This document shows, piece by piece, positions 1-8,228 of a stretch of 64,000 bases of DNA; the first letter of the stretch is position 1; every line of letters begins with the position of its first letter. A program made the translations under genes and the position numbers. The stretch lies in contig CAYWVY010000003.1 of assembly GCA_964461885.1 (NCBI GenBank), forward strand, positions 21,092-85,091, read 5' to 3'. A model generated the notes under the pieces. The model worked only from the letters and a program-made list of their open reading frames with translations. It made no database searches and was not told the origin of the DNA. The DNA comes from UBA288 sp964461885 (GTDB lineage Archaea > Halobacteriota > Methanomicrobia > Methanomicrobiales > Methanospirillaceae).

Positions 1-50
1 TCACGCCGCAGGGTCCCGTATACGAGGACCTCGCGGAGGTGGTCCTCTGA
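1..50 (+). CDS. thpR: RNA 2',3'-cyclic phosphodiesterase (2'-5' RNA ligase), C-terminal end only
   Basis: Only the last 15 residues are inside the window, ending at the TGA at 48-50. The tail, with PVYEDLAEVVL, resembles the usual C-terminus of archaeal 2'-5' RNA ligase-like proteins, and thpR commonly sits directly before cca in Euryarchaeota. The stop overlaps the proposed CTG start of the next gene, which suggests a two-gene operon. The call rests on a very short peptide and on context. Confidence 0.5.
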   Translation, partial: TPQGPVYEDLAEVVL

Positions 51-1411
51 CCGACGAGATCCGCGCGGCCGTCCTGGCCGAGATCCGGCCGCGGCCGGAC
101 GAGCTCGCCCACCTCCAGGGCGTGATCGACCGGCTCGTGCCCGCCATCGAGGCCCGGGGCGCCGGCGCCATGGTCGTCGGCTCGGCCTCGCGCGGAACCT
201 GGGTCCGCGGCGACCGCGACCTCGACCTCTTCCTCCTCTTCCCGCCCGGGCTCGACCGCGACTCCCTGGAGCGCGACGGGCTCGCCATGGCCCGCGCCAT
301 CGCCCTGGAGTTCGGCGACGGCTACCGCGAGAAGTACGCCGAGCACCCGTACATCAACGCGATCGTGGACGGGATCGACGTGGACCTGGTCCCGTGCTAC
401 TGCGTGGCCTCCGCGACCGAGATCCAGAGCGCGGTCGACCGGACCCCGTTCCACACGCGGTACGTCGCCGAACGGATCGCTGGGCTCGTGGACGACGTCC
501 TGCTCCTCAAGCAGTTCACCAAGGCCGGCGGGGTCTACGGCTCGGACCAGATGACCGAGGGGTTCGCCGGGTACCTCTGCGAGCTCCTGGTCCTCCGGTA
601 CGGCTCGTTCGGGGGCGTGCTCGCGGGCGCGACCGGCTGGCGGCCGGGGATCGTGATCGACCTCGAGGGGCATGCCGCGAAACGGTTCGAGGAGCCGCTC
701 GTGGTGATCGACCCGGTCGACCCGAACAGGAACGTCTCGGCCTCGGTCTCGCTCTCGAAGATGATGGCCTTTGTCGAGCTCGCCCGGGGCTACCTCGCGG
801 CCCCGTCGGCCGCGTTCTTCGCGGTCCGGCCCGACCCCCCGGTGGAGGCCGGAGCGTTCGCGAACGCGCTCGCCGAGCGCGGGACCGCGCTCTACGCCCT
901 CCGGTTCCCGACCCCGAACCTGATCGAGGACGTGGTCGTGCCCCAGCTCCGCAAGAGCCTGGACGGTCTCGTCCAGCTCCTCGCCCGGCACGGCTTCGCC
1001 GTCAACCGGGCGGACTGCGAGATGGGCCCCGAGCACTGCCTGCTCGTCTTCGAGCTGCTGGTCGACACCCTCCCGGCGGTCGCGCGCCACCAGGGTCCGC
1101 CGCTCTGGAACGGCGAGAATGCGGCGAAGTTCCGCGAGAAGTACGAGAACCCGCCCGCCGCCGGGCCGTTCGCGGGCCCGTTCATCGAGGACGGCCGGTA
1201 CGTGGTCGAGGTCCCGCGCCGTTACCGGACGGCCGGGGCCCTGCTCGGGTCAGACGAGATCCTCGGGGTCTCGCTCGGCAAGAATGTCCGGCGGGCCCTC
1301 GCCGACCGCGAGCTCCTGTCCGGCCGGGACTGCTGGTCCGCGGAGTTCTCCCCGTTCCTCGGGGCCTTTCTCGACCCGGCCTCGCCACTCATCCGGATCG
1401 GGCGCGGCTAG
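47..1411 (+). CDS. cca: CCA tRNA nucleotidyltransferase (archaeal class I)
   Basis: Adds or repairs the 3' CCA of tRNAs. The nucleotidyltransferase signature GSASRGTW followed by DRDLDLF lies near residues 45-61, with a third acidic residue in VDLVPCY, as in archaeal class I enzymes. The first ATG/GTG/TTG-type codon is GTG at 122, but starting there would remove the conserved N-terminal helix (TDEIRAAVLAEIRP). A CTG at 47 forms a CTGA overlap with the upstream stop and gives 454 residues, within the family range, so I prefer it. The tRNA-Leu in this window lacks an encoded CCA, so the enzyme is needed. Start codon uncertain, function secure. Confidence 0.93.
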   Translation: MTDEIRAAVLAEIRPRPDELAHLQGVIDRLVPAIEARGAGAMVVGSASRGTWVRGDRDLDLFLLFPPGLDRDSLERDGLAMARAIALEFGDGYREKYAEHPYINAIVDGIDVDLVPCYCVASATEIQSAVDRTPFHTRYVAERIAGLVDDVLLLKQFTKAGGVYGSDQMTEGFAGYLCELLVLRYGSFGGVLAGATGWRPGIVIDLEGHAAKRFEEPLVVIDPVDPNRNVSASVSLSKMMAFVELARGYLAAPSAAFFAVRPDPPVEAGAFANALAERGTALYALRFPTPNLIEDVVVPQLRKSLDGLVQLLARHGFAVNRADCEMGPEHCLLVFELLVDTLPAVARHQGPPLWNGENAAKFREKYENPPAAGPFAGPFIEDGRYVVEVPRRYRTAGALLGSDEILGVSLGKNVRRALADRELLSGRDCWSAEFSPFLGAFLDPASPLIRIGRG

Positions 1412-1412
1412 G

Positions 1413-2621
1413 CTACTTTATGCCCGCTCGCCACCGCGTCAGGGGTGACCAGCGGACGAACCGGGAGGCCGGCGGGGTCAGCCCCGTCGCCGTCCCGGTG
1501 CCGATGGCGGCCCGCGTACCCTTCGGTTCGGCGACCGTGCGGCCCGCGCCGCCGGAGATCCCGGTCGGCGGGTTCAGCGGGATGGCGCCGACGACGTACC
1601 GGCGCGTGCCGAAGCGGGAGCCCGGCTGCACGGGCGTCGCCGTCGGCACGGGGGTCACTTCGGCCACGGGCGCCGTCGTGATCGGGCCGGCGTCCAGGGA
1701 CGCGGTGTAGATGTCCCAGTTCCCGTTTCGGTCCGTCTCCCAGACGATCCGGGTCCCATCGATCTCGGGGTCCTGGTCCGCGACGTCGACCCCGTTCGCG
1801 GTGATCTGTGTGCCCGTCTCGAAGTTCATGCTGTAGACCCAGATCTCGGGCCCGGTTCCCTCGACCTCGAGCACGACCCGGGCGCCGTCGATCCGCTGGC
1901 CCAGGTGGCTCCCCGCGCCCACCTCGATGGCCCGGGGCAGACCGCCCGTGATCGCGTGGCTGTAAGCCCTCCGGTTTCCCGGCTCCCCGGCGAGGTAGGT
2001 CACCGCGCCGCCGCCGAGGTCCGGGCTCGAGGGGCGGCCCGCCGGGGCGATGCGGTAGGTCGAGAGCGAGGCGTAGTCGTAGACGGCGAGGGACGTCCCG
2101 CCATCCGCCCCCTCAGAGACCCAGATCACCTGGTTGCCGTCGACCGAGGGGGAGTGCTGGTCCCCGGTCGAGGTCATCAGGGTCTCGACCCCCGTTTCGA
2201 GGTCGCGGTGATAGACGTCCCAGTCGCTCCCCCGTCGGTCCTGCCAGACGACCCGGTTGCCGGAGATCCTCGGGCGGGACCGCTCGCCGGGAGCGGCCGC
2301 GACCGTCGTTGTCGCCCCCGTGCCGAGCTCGTAGAGCAGGATGGTGGCGGCCCCGGACTGGTACACGATCCGGCCCCCGTCGATGTCGGGGTTCGTCTCG
2401 TCCGCGGCCGACGAGCTGACCCGCGTCTCGACCCCCGTCTCCAGGTCCTTCATGTAGATGTCACGGTTGCCGTGCCGGGAGTCCTCCCAGGCTACGACGT
2501 TTCCCGAGACCACGGCGTTCCTCTGGTCGGCGGGGTCGATGCAGACCGGTGTCTCCGCCCCGGAAAAGACCGCGAGGGCGGCCGCCAGGACGACCAGGAT
2601 CGCGAATCGATGGACGTTCAT
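1413..2621 (-). CDS. Secreted TolB-like beta-propeller surface protein
   Basis: A 402-residue protein with an N-terminal hydrophobic signal (residues 5-22) and repeated blades containing WEDSR, DIYMKDLETG and similar DIY/WETD motifs, typical of PD40/TolB-like propellers abundant on the surface of Methanosarcina and Methanomicrobia. The last 90 or so residues are rich in Pro, Thr, Gly and Arg and look disordered, possibly a wall-spanning linker. It runs convergent to cca, with one base between the two stops. No enzymatic motif is seen; a surface or binding role is inferred. Confidence 0.75.
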   Translation of the reverse strand: MNVHRFAILVVLAAALAVFSGAETPVCIDPADQRNAVVSGNVVAWEDSRHGNRDIYMKDLETGVETRVSSSAADETNPDIDGGRIVYQSGAATILLYELGTGATTTVAAAPGERSRPRISGNRVVWQDRRGSDWDVYHRDLETGVETLMTSTGDQHSPSVDGNQVIWVSEGADGGTSLAVYDYASLSTYRIAPAGRPSSPDLGGGAVTYLAGEPGNRRAYSHAITGGLPRAIEVGAGSHLGQRIDGARVVLEVEGTGPEIWVYSMNFETGTQITANGVDVADQDPEIDGTRIVWETDRNGNWDIYTASLDAGPITTAPVAEVTPVPTATPVQPGSRFGTRRYVVGAIPLNPPTGISGGAGRTVAEPKGTRAAIGTGTATGLTPPASRFVRWSPLTRWRAGIK

Positions 2622-2680
2622 CGCCTTTCTCCACGTATGACTTGATAATAACGATTTCGTTGTTGTCGGCGCGGCAGCGG

Positions 2681-2871
2681 TTACCAGACCGTCCAGGAGG
2701 CGACGCTCGTGGCCACGATGGCCGCGAGCCCGGGAACCCGCTTGAGGTCTCGAGGACGAGCGGGGTGGTCAGCCCCGTACCTTCAGCGACCAGCCTGTCG
2801 ACCGCGGCGCTGAGCCCGGAGGTCAGAACGAGGAAGAGTGCGACCGCGAAGTGGTCGTCAGGCCGTGCCAT
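2681..2871 (-). pseudogene. Possible frameshifted small two-helix membrane protein
   Basis: From the ATG at 2871 the minus strand reads MARPDDHFAVALFLVLTSG with a hydrophobic first segment. About 40 codons in, the sensible reading shifts by one base to VPGLAAIVATSVASWTVW and a TAA at 2681. The two pieces together would give a protein of about 63 residues with two membrane segments. The family is not recognised. The call rests on hydrophobic pattern and a plausible terminus on each side of the shift; chance reading in GC-rich DNA remains possible. Confidence 0.3.
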
Positions 2872-2983
2872 GGTCGCCCTCTCGCAGTCGCCCCTCCCGG
2901 GAACGAAAAACTCTCCGAAACCTGCGCAGCCCGGGCCGACCCTGAGAATAACCATTATCCACCGGCCCCGCGGATCACTTCTC

Positions 2984-4393
2984 ATGGTCCGGCTGTTTCC
3001 CGTCCTCTCGGCTCTCGTCCTCCTGCTCGCCCTGCTCCTCGCCGGCTGCCTCGGGGCCGGGCAGGCGGCAGCGCCGCCCGCGGCGAACGCGAGCCCGAAC
3101 GGGACCCCGGTTTCGAACGTCACCCATGGAGCCACCATGACGAACACGACCACCACCCTGGTCTTCCGCGACCCCGATCTCTCCTTCGAGCTTGTCCGGA
3201 CCCTCGGCAAGGCCCTCGGCCACGGGGCCGATCTCGGCGAGAGCCTTGAGACGGCCCGCCGGATCGCCGCGCATGAGCCCGAGGGGCTACGCCCTGTCCT
3301 CGATGCCTGGTATCGCGAATGGAATGCGACTGCCGGGCGCATCCACACCATCGGCGTTGGGTGCGAGGCGAAAAACCACACGGTCAGCGCCGGGGAGGCC
3401 TATCTCCGGTCCTCGGAGTACTACCGCGCGGCCGACTTCTTTCTCCACGATGACCCGGCGAACCCCGAGATCGTCAGGCTCTGGGATGCCATGCACGACG
3501 ACTTCGTGCGGGGCCTGACCCTCACGGGCGTCCGGTTCGAGGAGATCGAGATCCCGTACGAGAATACCACTCTCCACGGCTACTTCTTCCCAGCCTACGC
3601 CGACGGCCGACGGGCGCCGACGGTCGTCGTCCACCAGGGCTTCGACGGGACGGCGGAGGAGTGCTGGTACGGCGTCGGGGCCGACGCCGTCGCCCGGGGC
3701 TACAACGTTCTCGCCTTCGACGGCCCCGGGCAGGGCCGGGCCATCCGGAAGCAGGGTCTTCATTTCCGCCCCGACTGGGAGGCCGTGGTCACGCCCGTGC
3801 TCAACTGGACCCTGGTCCGGCCCGATGTCAATCCCGACCAGGTCGTGCTCTACGGGATCAGCATGGGCGGGTACCTCGCGCCCCGCGCGGCCGCGTACGA
3901 GCCCCGGCTCCGGGCCGTTATCGCGAACGAGGGTGTTTACGACGTCTTCGAGAACGATGCGAACGCAGCCCGCATGACGACCGATCAGCTCAGCGACTTC
4001 GTCGAGAGGTCGCCCGACGCGTACAACCAGATCGTGGCCGGGATGATCCGGAACAGCACCCAGCTCTACTGGGCCACGACGCACGGCCAGTGGGCCTTCG
4101 GTGTGACCACGCCCGCCGAGTTGATGCGGGCCCATCAGGCCTACACCATGAACGGCTCGGCCGACCGGATCCGCTGCCCGGTCCTCGTCCTCGACGTCGA
4201 GGGCGAGCAGTTCTTCGGCGACCAGAGCCGCCGGCTCTACGATGCCCTGCCGCCGGATCGGCGGACGATGATCACCTTCGGCGCGAGCGAAGGGGCCGGG
4301 CTTCACTGCCAGGCAGGGGCTCAGCTCCTGGGAAACCAGCGGATCTTCGACTGGCTTGACGAGGAACTGGCGCAGGGTGGGGTGGGCAGATAA
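2984..4393 (+). CDS. Lipoprotein alpha/beta hydrolase
   Basis: A 469-residue exported hydrolase. The ATG at 2984 begins a hydrophobic signal ending in the lipobox LLAGC, so the mature protein is probably membrane-anchored outside the cell, followed by a Ala/Pro/Thr-rich linker. The catalytic core shows the nucleophile elbow GISMGG, an oxyanion region VVVHQGFDG, an acid region around VLDVEGEQFF and a His in AGLHCQ near the C-terminus. This pattern fits acylaminoacyl-peptidase/FrsA-like esterases. Substrate unknown. Stands alone, upstream of the sensor kinase. Confidence 0.8.
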   Translation: MVRLFPVLSALVLLLALLLAGCLGAGQAAAPPAANASPNGTPVSNVTHGATMTNTTTTLVFRDPDLSFELVRTLGKALGHGADLGESLETARRIAAHEPEGLRPVLDAWYREWNATAGRIHTIGVGCEAKNHTVSAGEAYLRSSEYYRAADFFLHDDPANPEIVRLWDAMHDDFVRGLTLTGVRFEEIEIPYENTTLHGYFFPAYADGRRAPTVVVHQGFDGTAEECWYGVGADAVARGYNVLAFDGPGQGRAIRKQGLHFRPDWEAVVTPVLNWTLVRPDVNPDQVVLYGISMGGYLAPRAAAYEPRLRAVIANEGVYDVFENDANAARMTTDQLSDFVERSPDAYNQIVAGMIRNSTQLYWATTHGQWAFGVTTPAELMRAHQAYTMNGSADRIRCPVLVLDVEGEQFFGDQSRRLYDALPPDRRTMITFGASEGAGLHCQAGAQLLGNQRIFDWLDEELAQGGVGR

Positions 4394-4493
4394 CACCCTC
4401 TTTCGGGACTGACGGGGCGATCGTCGCCGATCTCGCGGTGCTACGCGCCCGGCGAAAGAGATGATATATGGGAGGTGAGACCTACAAGTAGCG

Positions 4494-6677
4494 ATGGTCC
4501 CCCCGTTCCGGGTCCTCTACGTCGACGACGACCCCGGCCTGCTCGAGATTGGGAAACTCTTTCTGGAGCGGGCCGGCCCTTTCTCGGTGGAGACCTGCGA
4601 CTCGGCCGAACGCGCGCTCGACCTCCTCGCCGTCGAGCCGTTCGCGGCGGTCGTCTCGGACTACCAGATGCCCCGGATGGACGGCATCCAGCTCCTCGTG
4701 CTCGTCCGCGAGCGGTACGGGCCCCTCCCCTTCATCCTCTTCACGGGCCGGGGCCGGGAGGAGGTCGTCATCCAGGCGATCAACGAGGGCGCGGACTTCT
4801 ACGTCCAGAAGGGCGGGGATCCGAAGGCCCAGTTCGCCGAGCTCGCCCACCAGACCCAGGTCGCGATCGAGCGGCGGGCGACCGAACGGGCGCTCGAGGA
4901 GAGCGAGCGGCGGTTCCGCGCCCTGATCCAGAACTCCTCGGACATCATCCGCATCATCGATCGTGACGGGAGGATAGCCTACGAGTCGGACTCGGGCGCC
5001 CGGATCCTCGGGCACCCCCCGGGGCGCCTGTTCGGCAGAAGCCCCCTCGAGTTCATCCACCCCGACGATCGCGAGTGCGTCCGCGAGGCCCTCGGGGAAG
5101 TCTACGCCAACACGAACGCGGGCACCCCGACCGGGTTCCGGATCCAGCACGCCGACGGGGGCTGGGTCGCCGTCGAGTCGGTGGCCGTGAACCTGATCGG
5201 GGTCCCGGGCGTGGACGGCATCGTGACGACCACCCGGCCGATCGAGGCGCGCCGGCGGGCGGAGGAGGCCCTCCTCCTGAGCGAGCGGCGGTTCAGGCGT
5301 GCCGAGGAGATCGCCGGGATCGGGCACTGGGAGTACCACCTCGAGACCGGGATCATCCTCGCCTCGCAGGGGGCGCAGGCCCTCTACGGCCTGCACGGCG
5401 ACGAGTGGCCCCTCGCGGAGGTGCAGCGTGTCACCCTCCCCGAGTATCGCCCCGTGCTCGACCGGGCGCTCCGGGAACTCGTGGAACGCGGGCGGCCGTA
5501 CGAGGTGGAGTTCTCCATCTGCCGCGTCGATGACGGGCGACGGCAGGAACTCCGCTCGGTCGCCGAGTACGACCTGGTCCGGCGGACCGTCTTCGGCATC
5601 CTTCACGACATCACCGAGCAGCGTCGTGCCAAAGACGCCCTCCGGCTGAGCGAGGAGCATTACCGGACGCTTGCCGAGGACATGCCCGTCTTGCTCTGCA
5701 CGTTCCTACCGGACGGCACGCTCACCTACGTCAACACGGCCCTGGCCGCCCGGGCCGGGCGGCCCCCAGAGGAGCTCACGGGACGGTCGTTCTTCGACAT
5801 GATCTCCCCGGACGACCGCAGGATCGTGAAGGCTGCCCTCGCCGGGCTCTCCACGGACCGGCCGGTCGAGACCCATGAGCAGGAGTACCGCGCCCCCAGC
5901 GGCGCGACCCGCTGGGAGCAGTGGACGAACCGGGCCTTCTTCGGCCCTGAGGGAGAACTCGTCCGGCTCCAGGCAGTGGGGCTCGACATCACCGATCTCC
6001 GGGAGGCCGAGGCGTCTCTCTGCCGGGCGAACCGGGCACTGACCCTCCTCTCGGGGGTCACGCGCCACGACATCGACAACCAGCTCGCCGTGCTGCGGGG
6101 GTATCTCTTCCTCGCCCGGGCGGAGGTGGAAACTCCCTCGACCGCTGAGTACCTTGAGCGGAGTCTGGCGGCTGCGGAGAGGATCGCCTCCCTGATCCGG
6201 TTCACCAGCGCGTGGGAGGGGATCGGCGCCCGGCCCCCGGTGTGGCTGGACGCACGTAAGATGGTTGAGGACGCGGCGCGGGAGACGCCCACGGGCACTG
6301 TGCAGGTACAGAACGATCTGCCGGACGGGTTCAGCATCTACGCGGACCCGATCTGCATCCGGGTCGTGGCCGGCCTGATCGAGAACGCGGTCCGCCACGG
6401 CGGGACGGTCACGAGGATCCGGTTCTCGGCCGAAAAGACCGGGGACGGCGGACTCGCCGTCGCCTGCGGGGACGACGGCACGGGCGTCCCGGAGGACACG
6501 AAGGAGCGGATCTTCGAACGGGGCTACGGGGCGAACACCGGACTCGGGCTCTACCTCGCCAGGGAGGCGCTCGGGCTGACCGGGATCGCGATCGCCGAGA
6601 ACGGCACCCCCGGGGCGGGCGCCCGGTTCGAGCTCCTGGTGCCGGCAGACTCGTGGCGCCCCTCCCCGAGTTGCTGA
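4494..6677 (+). CDS. Hybrid response regulator-PAS-histidine kinase
   Basis: 727 residues. The N-terminal receiver (about 5-120) has VDDD, phosphoacceptor region SDYQMPRMDG and the Lys in VQKGG. Three or four PAS domains follow (about 140-510). The dimerisation helix has the phosphoacceptor His in TRHDIDNQL, and the C-terminal ATPase has the N box IENAVRHGG and the G box GLGLYLAR. No transmembrane segment, so the input is probably cytoplasmic. A paralogous REC-PAS protein without the kinase lies at 12778-13935. Such proteins are numerous in Methanomicrobia. Confidence 0.92.
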   Translation: MVPPFRVLYVDDDPGLLEIGKLFLERAGPFSVETCDSAERALDLLAVEPFAAVVSDYQMPRMDGIQLLVLVRERYGPLPFILFTGRGREEVVIQAINEGADFYVQKGGDPKAQFAELAHQTQVAIERRATERALEESERRFRALIQNSSDIIRIIDRDGRIAYESDSGARILGHPPGRLFGRSPLEFIHPDDRECVREALGEVYANTNAGTPTGFRIQHADGGWVAVESVAVNLIGVPGVDGIVTTTRPIEARRRAEEALLLSERRFRRAEEIAGIGHWEYHLETGIILASQGAQALYGLHGDEWPLAEVQRVTLPEYRPVLDRALRELVERGRPYEVEFSICRVDDGRRQELRSVAEYDLVRRTVFGILHDITEQRRAKDALRLSEEHYRTLAEDMPVLLCTFLPDGTLTYVNTALAARAGRPPEELTGRSFFDMISPDDRRIVKAALAGLSTDRPVETHEQEYRAPSGATRWEQWTNRAFFGPEGELVRLQAVGLDITDLREAEASLCRANRALTLLSGVTRHDIDNQLAVLRGYLFLARAEVETPSTAEYLERSLAAAERIASLIRFTSAWEGIGARPPVWLDARKMVEDAARETPTGTVQVQNDLPDGFSIYADPICIRVVAGLIENAVRHGGTVTRIRFSAEKTGDGGLAVACGDDGTGVPEDTKERIFERGYGANTGLGLYLAREALGLTGIAIAENGTPGAGARFELLVPADSWRPSPSC

Positions 6678-6686
6678 CCAACCTAT

Positions 6687-7020
6687 CTACGAGATCCAGG
6701 CCATCTCCGATTCCATGCGCCCGCCGAGCACGCGGCCGGTCGCGCCGCAGTCCGGGCAGCAGGCCGCTCCCTCGCGCCATCACCCCTCTTTCGGCCGCGC
6801 CCCGCCACCCCAGGCCTCGAACCCGCTCGCTCGCCGCCGGTCGCTCGAACTCGACCACGACGAGGTCGGGGATCCGGTCGCAGTGGGGGCACCAGAGCTC
6901 GGCCGAGAGCCCGGCGATCCCGGTCCGCGCCGCCTCTTCGGAGACCGGGACCGGGTGGCCGTAGTCGTGCCGCTCCCCTGCCGCGTCGCGGTAGATCTCC
7001 CAGGGGTCCCGAGGTCCTGA
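6687..7020 (-). pseudogene. Small zinc-ribbon protein gene, frameshifted
   Basis: One minus-strand frame reads DPWEIYRDAAGERHDYGHPV and then LWCPHCDRIPDLVVVEFERP, with one CxxC knuckle. A second frame, offset by one base, reads EGAACCPDCGATGRVLGGRM and stops at TAG (6687-6689), supplying the second knuckle. The two halves join near the G run around 6775-6795, as expected for a single-base insertion or an assembly error. Complete, it would be a two-knuckle zinc ribbon of about 110 residues. No good start codon is visible, so the 5' end is approximate. It lies downstream of an FMN-binding protein on the same strand. Confidence 0.5.
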
Positions 7021-7120
7021 CCGAGTACGCGCAGGTATGGCTGTATGCTGGGCCCTGGAGGGGGGTCGCGCAGAGAGATGGAAAAGGTGCGCCGCTCCCA
7101 CCGCCGCGTCCAGCGCGGTC

Positions 7121-7552
7121 CTAGAACCGGACCCGCTCCTGCTCGCGCTCGTGCATGTTCACGGCCATGGTCCAGAACCAGGCGGCGCCGTGGGCCAAGC
7201 GGAAGATCGCGAGGCGCACGTCGCCCTCGCCCGTGATCGCCCGGAGCCAGGGGCGTGCCTCGTAGAGCCGTTCGGCGAGCGCCGCGTCCTCGAGGAACTC
7301 GACCGTGCCCTCGACGCGGAGCTGCCGCCCCACCCCCTGGTCGTCGCCGGGATCGTAGAAGCAGAGCTCGACCTTCGGGTTCGCCTGGAGCTGCCGGCAG
7401 ACGTCCTTGGTCGAGCCTGTGTGGAAGTAGAACCCGGTCTCGTCCGCGAACCACATCGCGAACCCCCGCACCCGCGGCTGGTCGCCGTCGACCGTCGCGA
7501 TGAACGCGACCGGGTTCGCGTTCGCGAAGCTCGTGACCTCCCTGAGATCCAT
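7121..7552 (-). CDS. Pyridoxamine 5'-phosphate oxidase-like FMN-binding protein
   Basis: 143 residues of the split-barrel flavin-binding fold. ANPVAFIATVDGDQPRVRG at the N-terminus, FHTGSTKD and NPKVELCFYDP in the middle are typical of small archaeal PPOX-family proteins. These usually bind FMN or F420 and reduce diverse substrates; the substrate here cannot be told. One of three members in this window (others at 12231-12704, broken, and 46569-46997). The ATG at 7552 is the only start that keeps the first barrel strand. Confidence 0.85.
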   Translation of the reverse strand: MDLREVTSFANANPVAFIATVDGDQPRVRGFAMWFADETGFYFHTGSTKDVCRQLQANPKVELCFYDPGDDQGVGRQLRVEGTVEFLEDAALAERLYEARPWLRAITGEGDVRLAIFRLAHGAAWFWTMAVNMHEREQERVRF

Positions 7553-7655
7553 ACCTACGGGTAACCGACCGCGAATATCAGGGTTGCGGCGGGCCGGGCC
7601 CGGCCGGGTGCCGCCGGCCACACCTTGATATTGGCCCGGGCCGGTACAGGAGGGT

Positions 7656-8219
7656 ATGAAAGAGCACGACGATGTCGAGCGGCGCGAGTGGCAGGACCCC
7701 GAGGCGATCCTCGCGGGCCTCGGGCTCGGACCCGGCCAGGTGGTGGCCGACGTCGGGTCCGGGGACGGGTTCTTCACCCTCCCGGCCGCGCGGATGGTCG
7801 GGCCGCGGGGGATCGTGTACGCGCTCGACCCGTCGGTCGGCCGGCTGAACCGCCTGCACGAGAAGGCCGAGGAGGATGGGCTCGAGAACATCCGGATCCG
7901 GGCCGGCACGGCCGAGGAGTTCGTGCTCTGCGAGGGCTGCGCGGACCTGGTCTTCTTCGGCATCTGCCTGCACGACTTTGCCGACCCGGGGACCGTGCTC
8001 CGGAACGCGATGACCGCCCTGAAGCCCGGAGGCCTCATTGCGAACCTGGACTGGAAGAAGGAGGAGACGATCCGGCGCGGCGACCTCCTCGGGCCACCGG
8101 TCGAGATTCGGTTCTCCGAGGATGAGGCCGTCGCCCTGATCGGCGAGGCCGGGTTCGCCATCGAATCGGTCGAGCCGTACGGCGACTACTTCTACCTGGT
8201 CCGGGCACGGCGTCCCTAG
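7656..8219 (+). CDS. SAM-dependent class I methyltransferase
   Basis: 187 residues. Motif I is VADVGSGDGFFTLP, the acidic ribose-binding loop is in VYALDPS, and the post-core region has LKPGGLIANLDW. It belongs to the UbiE/Methyltransf_31-like group. No substrate can be inferred. It is transcribed divergently from the FMN-binding protein and runs convergent to rad50, with 9 bases between their ends. Confidence 0.85.
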   Translation: MKEHDDVERREWQDPEAILAGLGLGPGQVVADVGSGDGFFTLPAARMVGPRGIVYALDPSVGRLNRLHEKAEEDGLENIRIRAGTAEEFVLCEGCADLVFFGICLHDFADPGTVLRNAMTALKPGGLIANLDWKKEETIRRGDLLGPPVEIRFSEDEAVALIGEAGFAIESVEPYGDYFYLVRARRP

Positions 8220-8228
8220 CCGGCCGGC

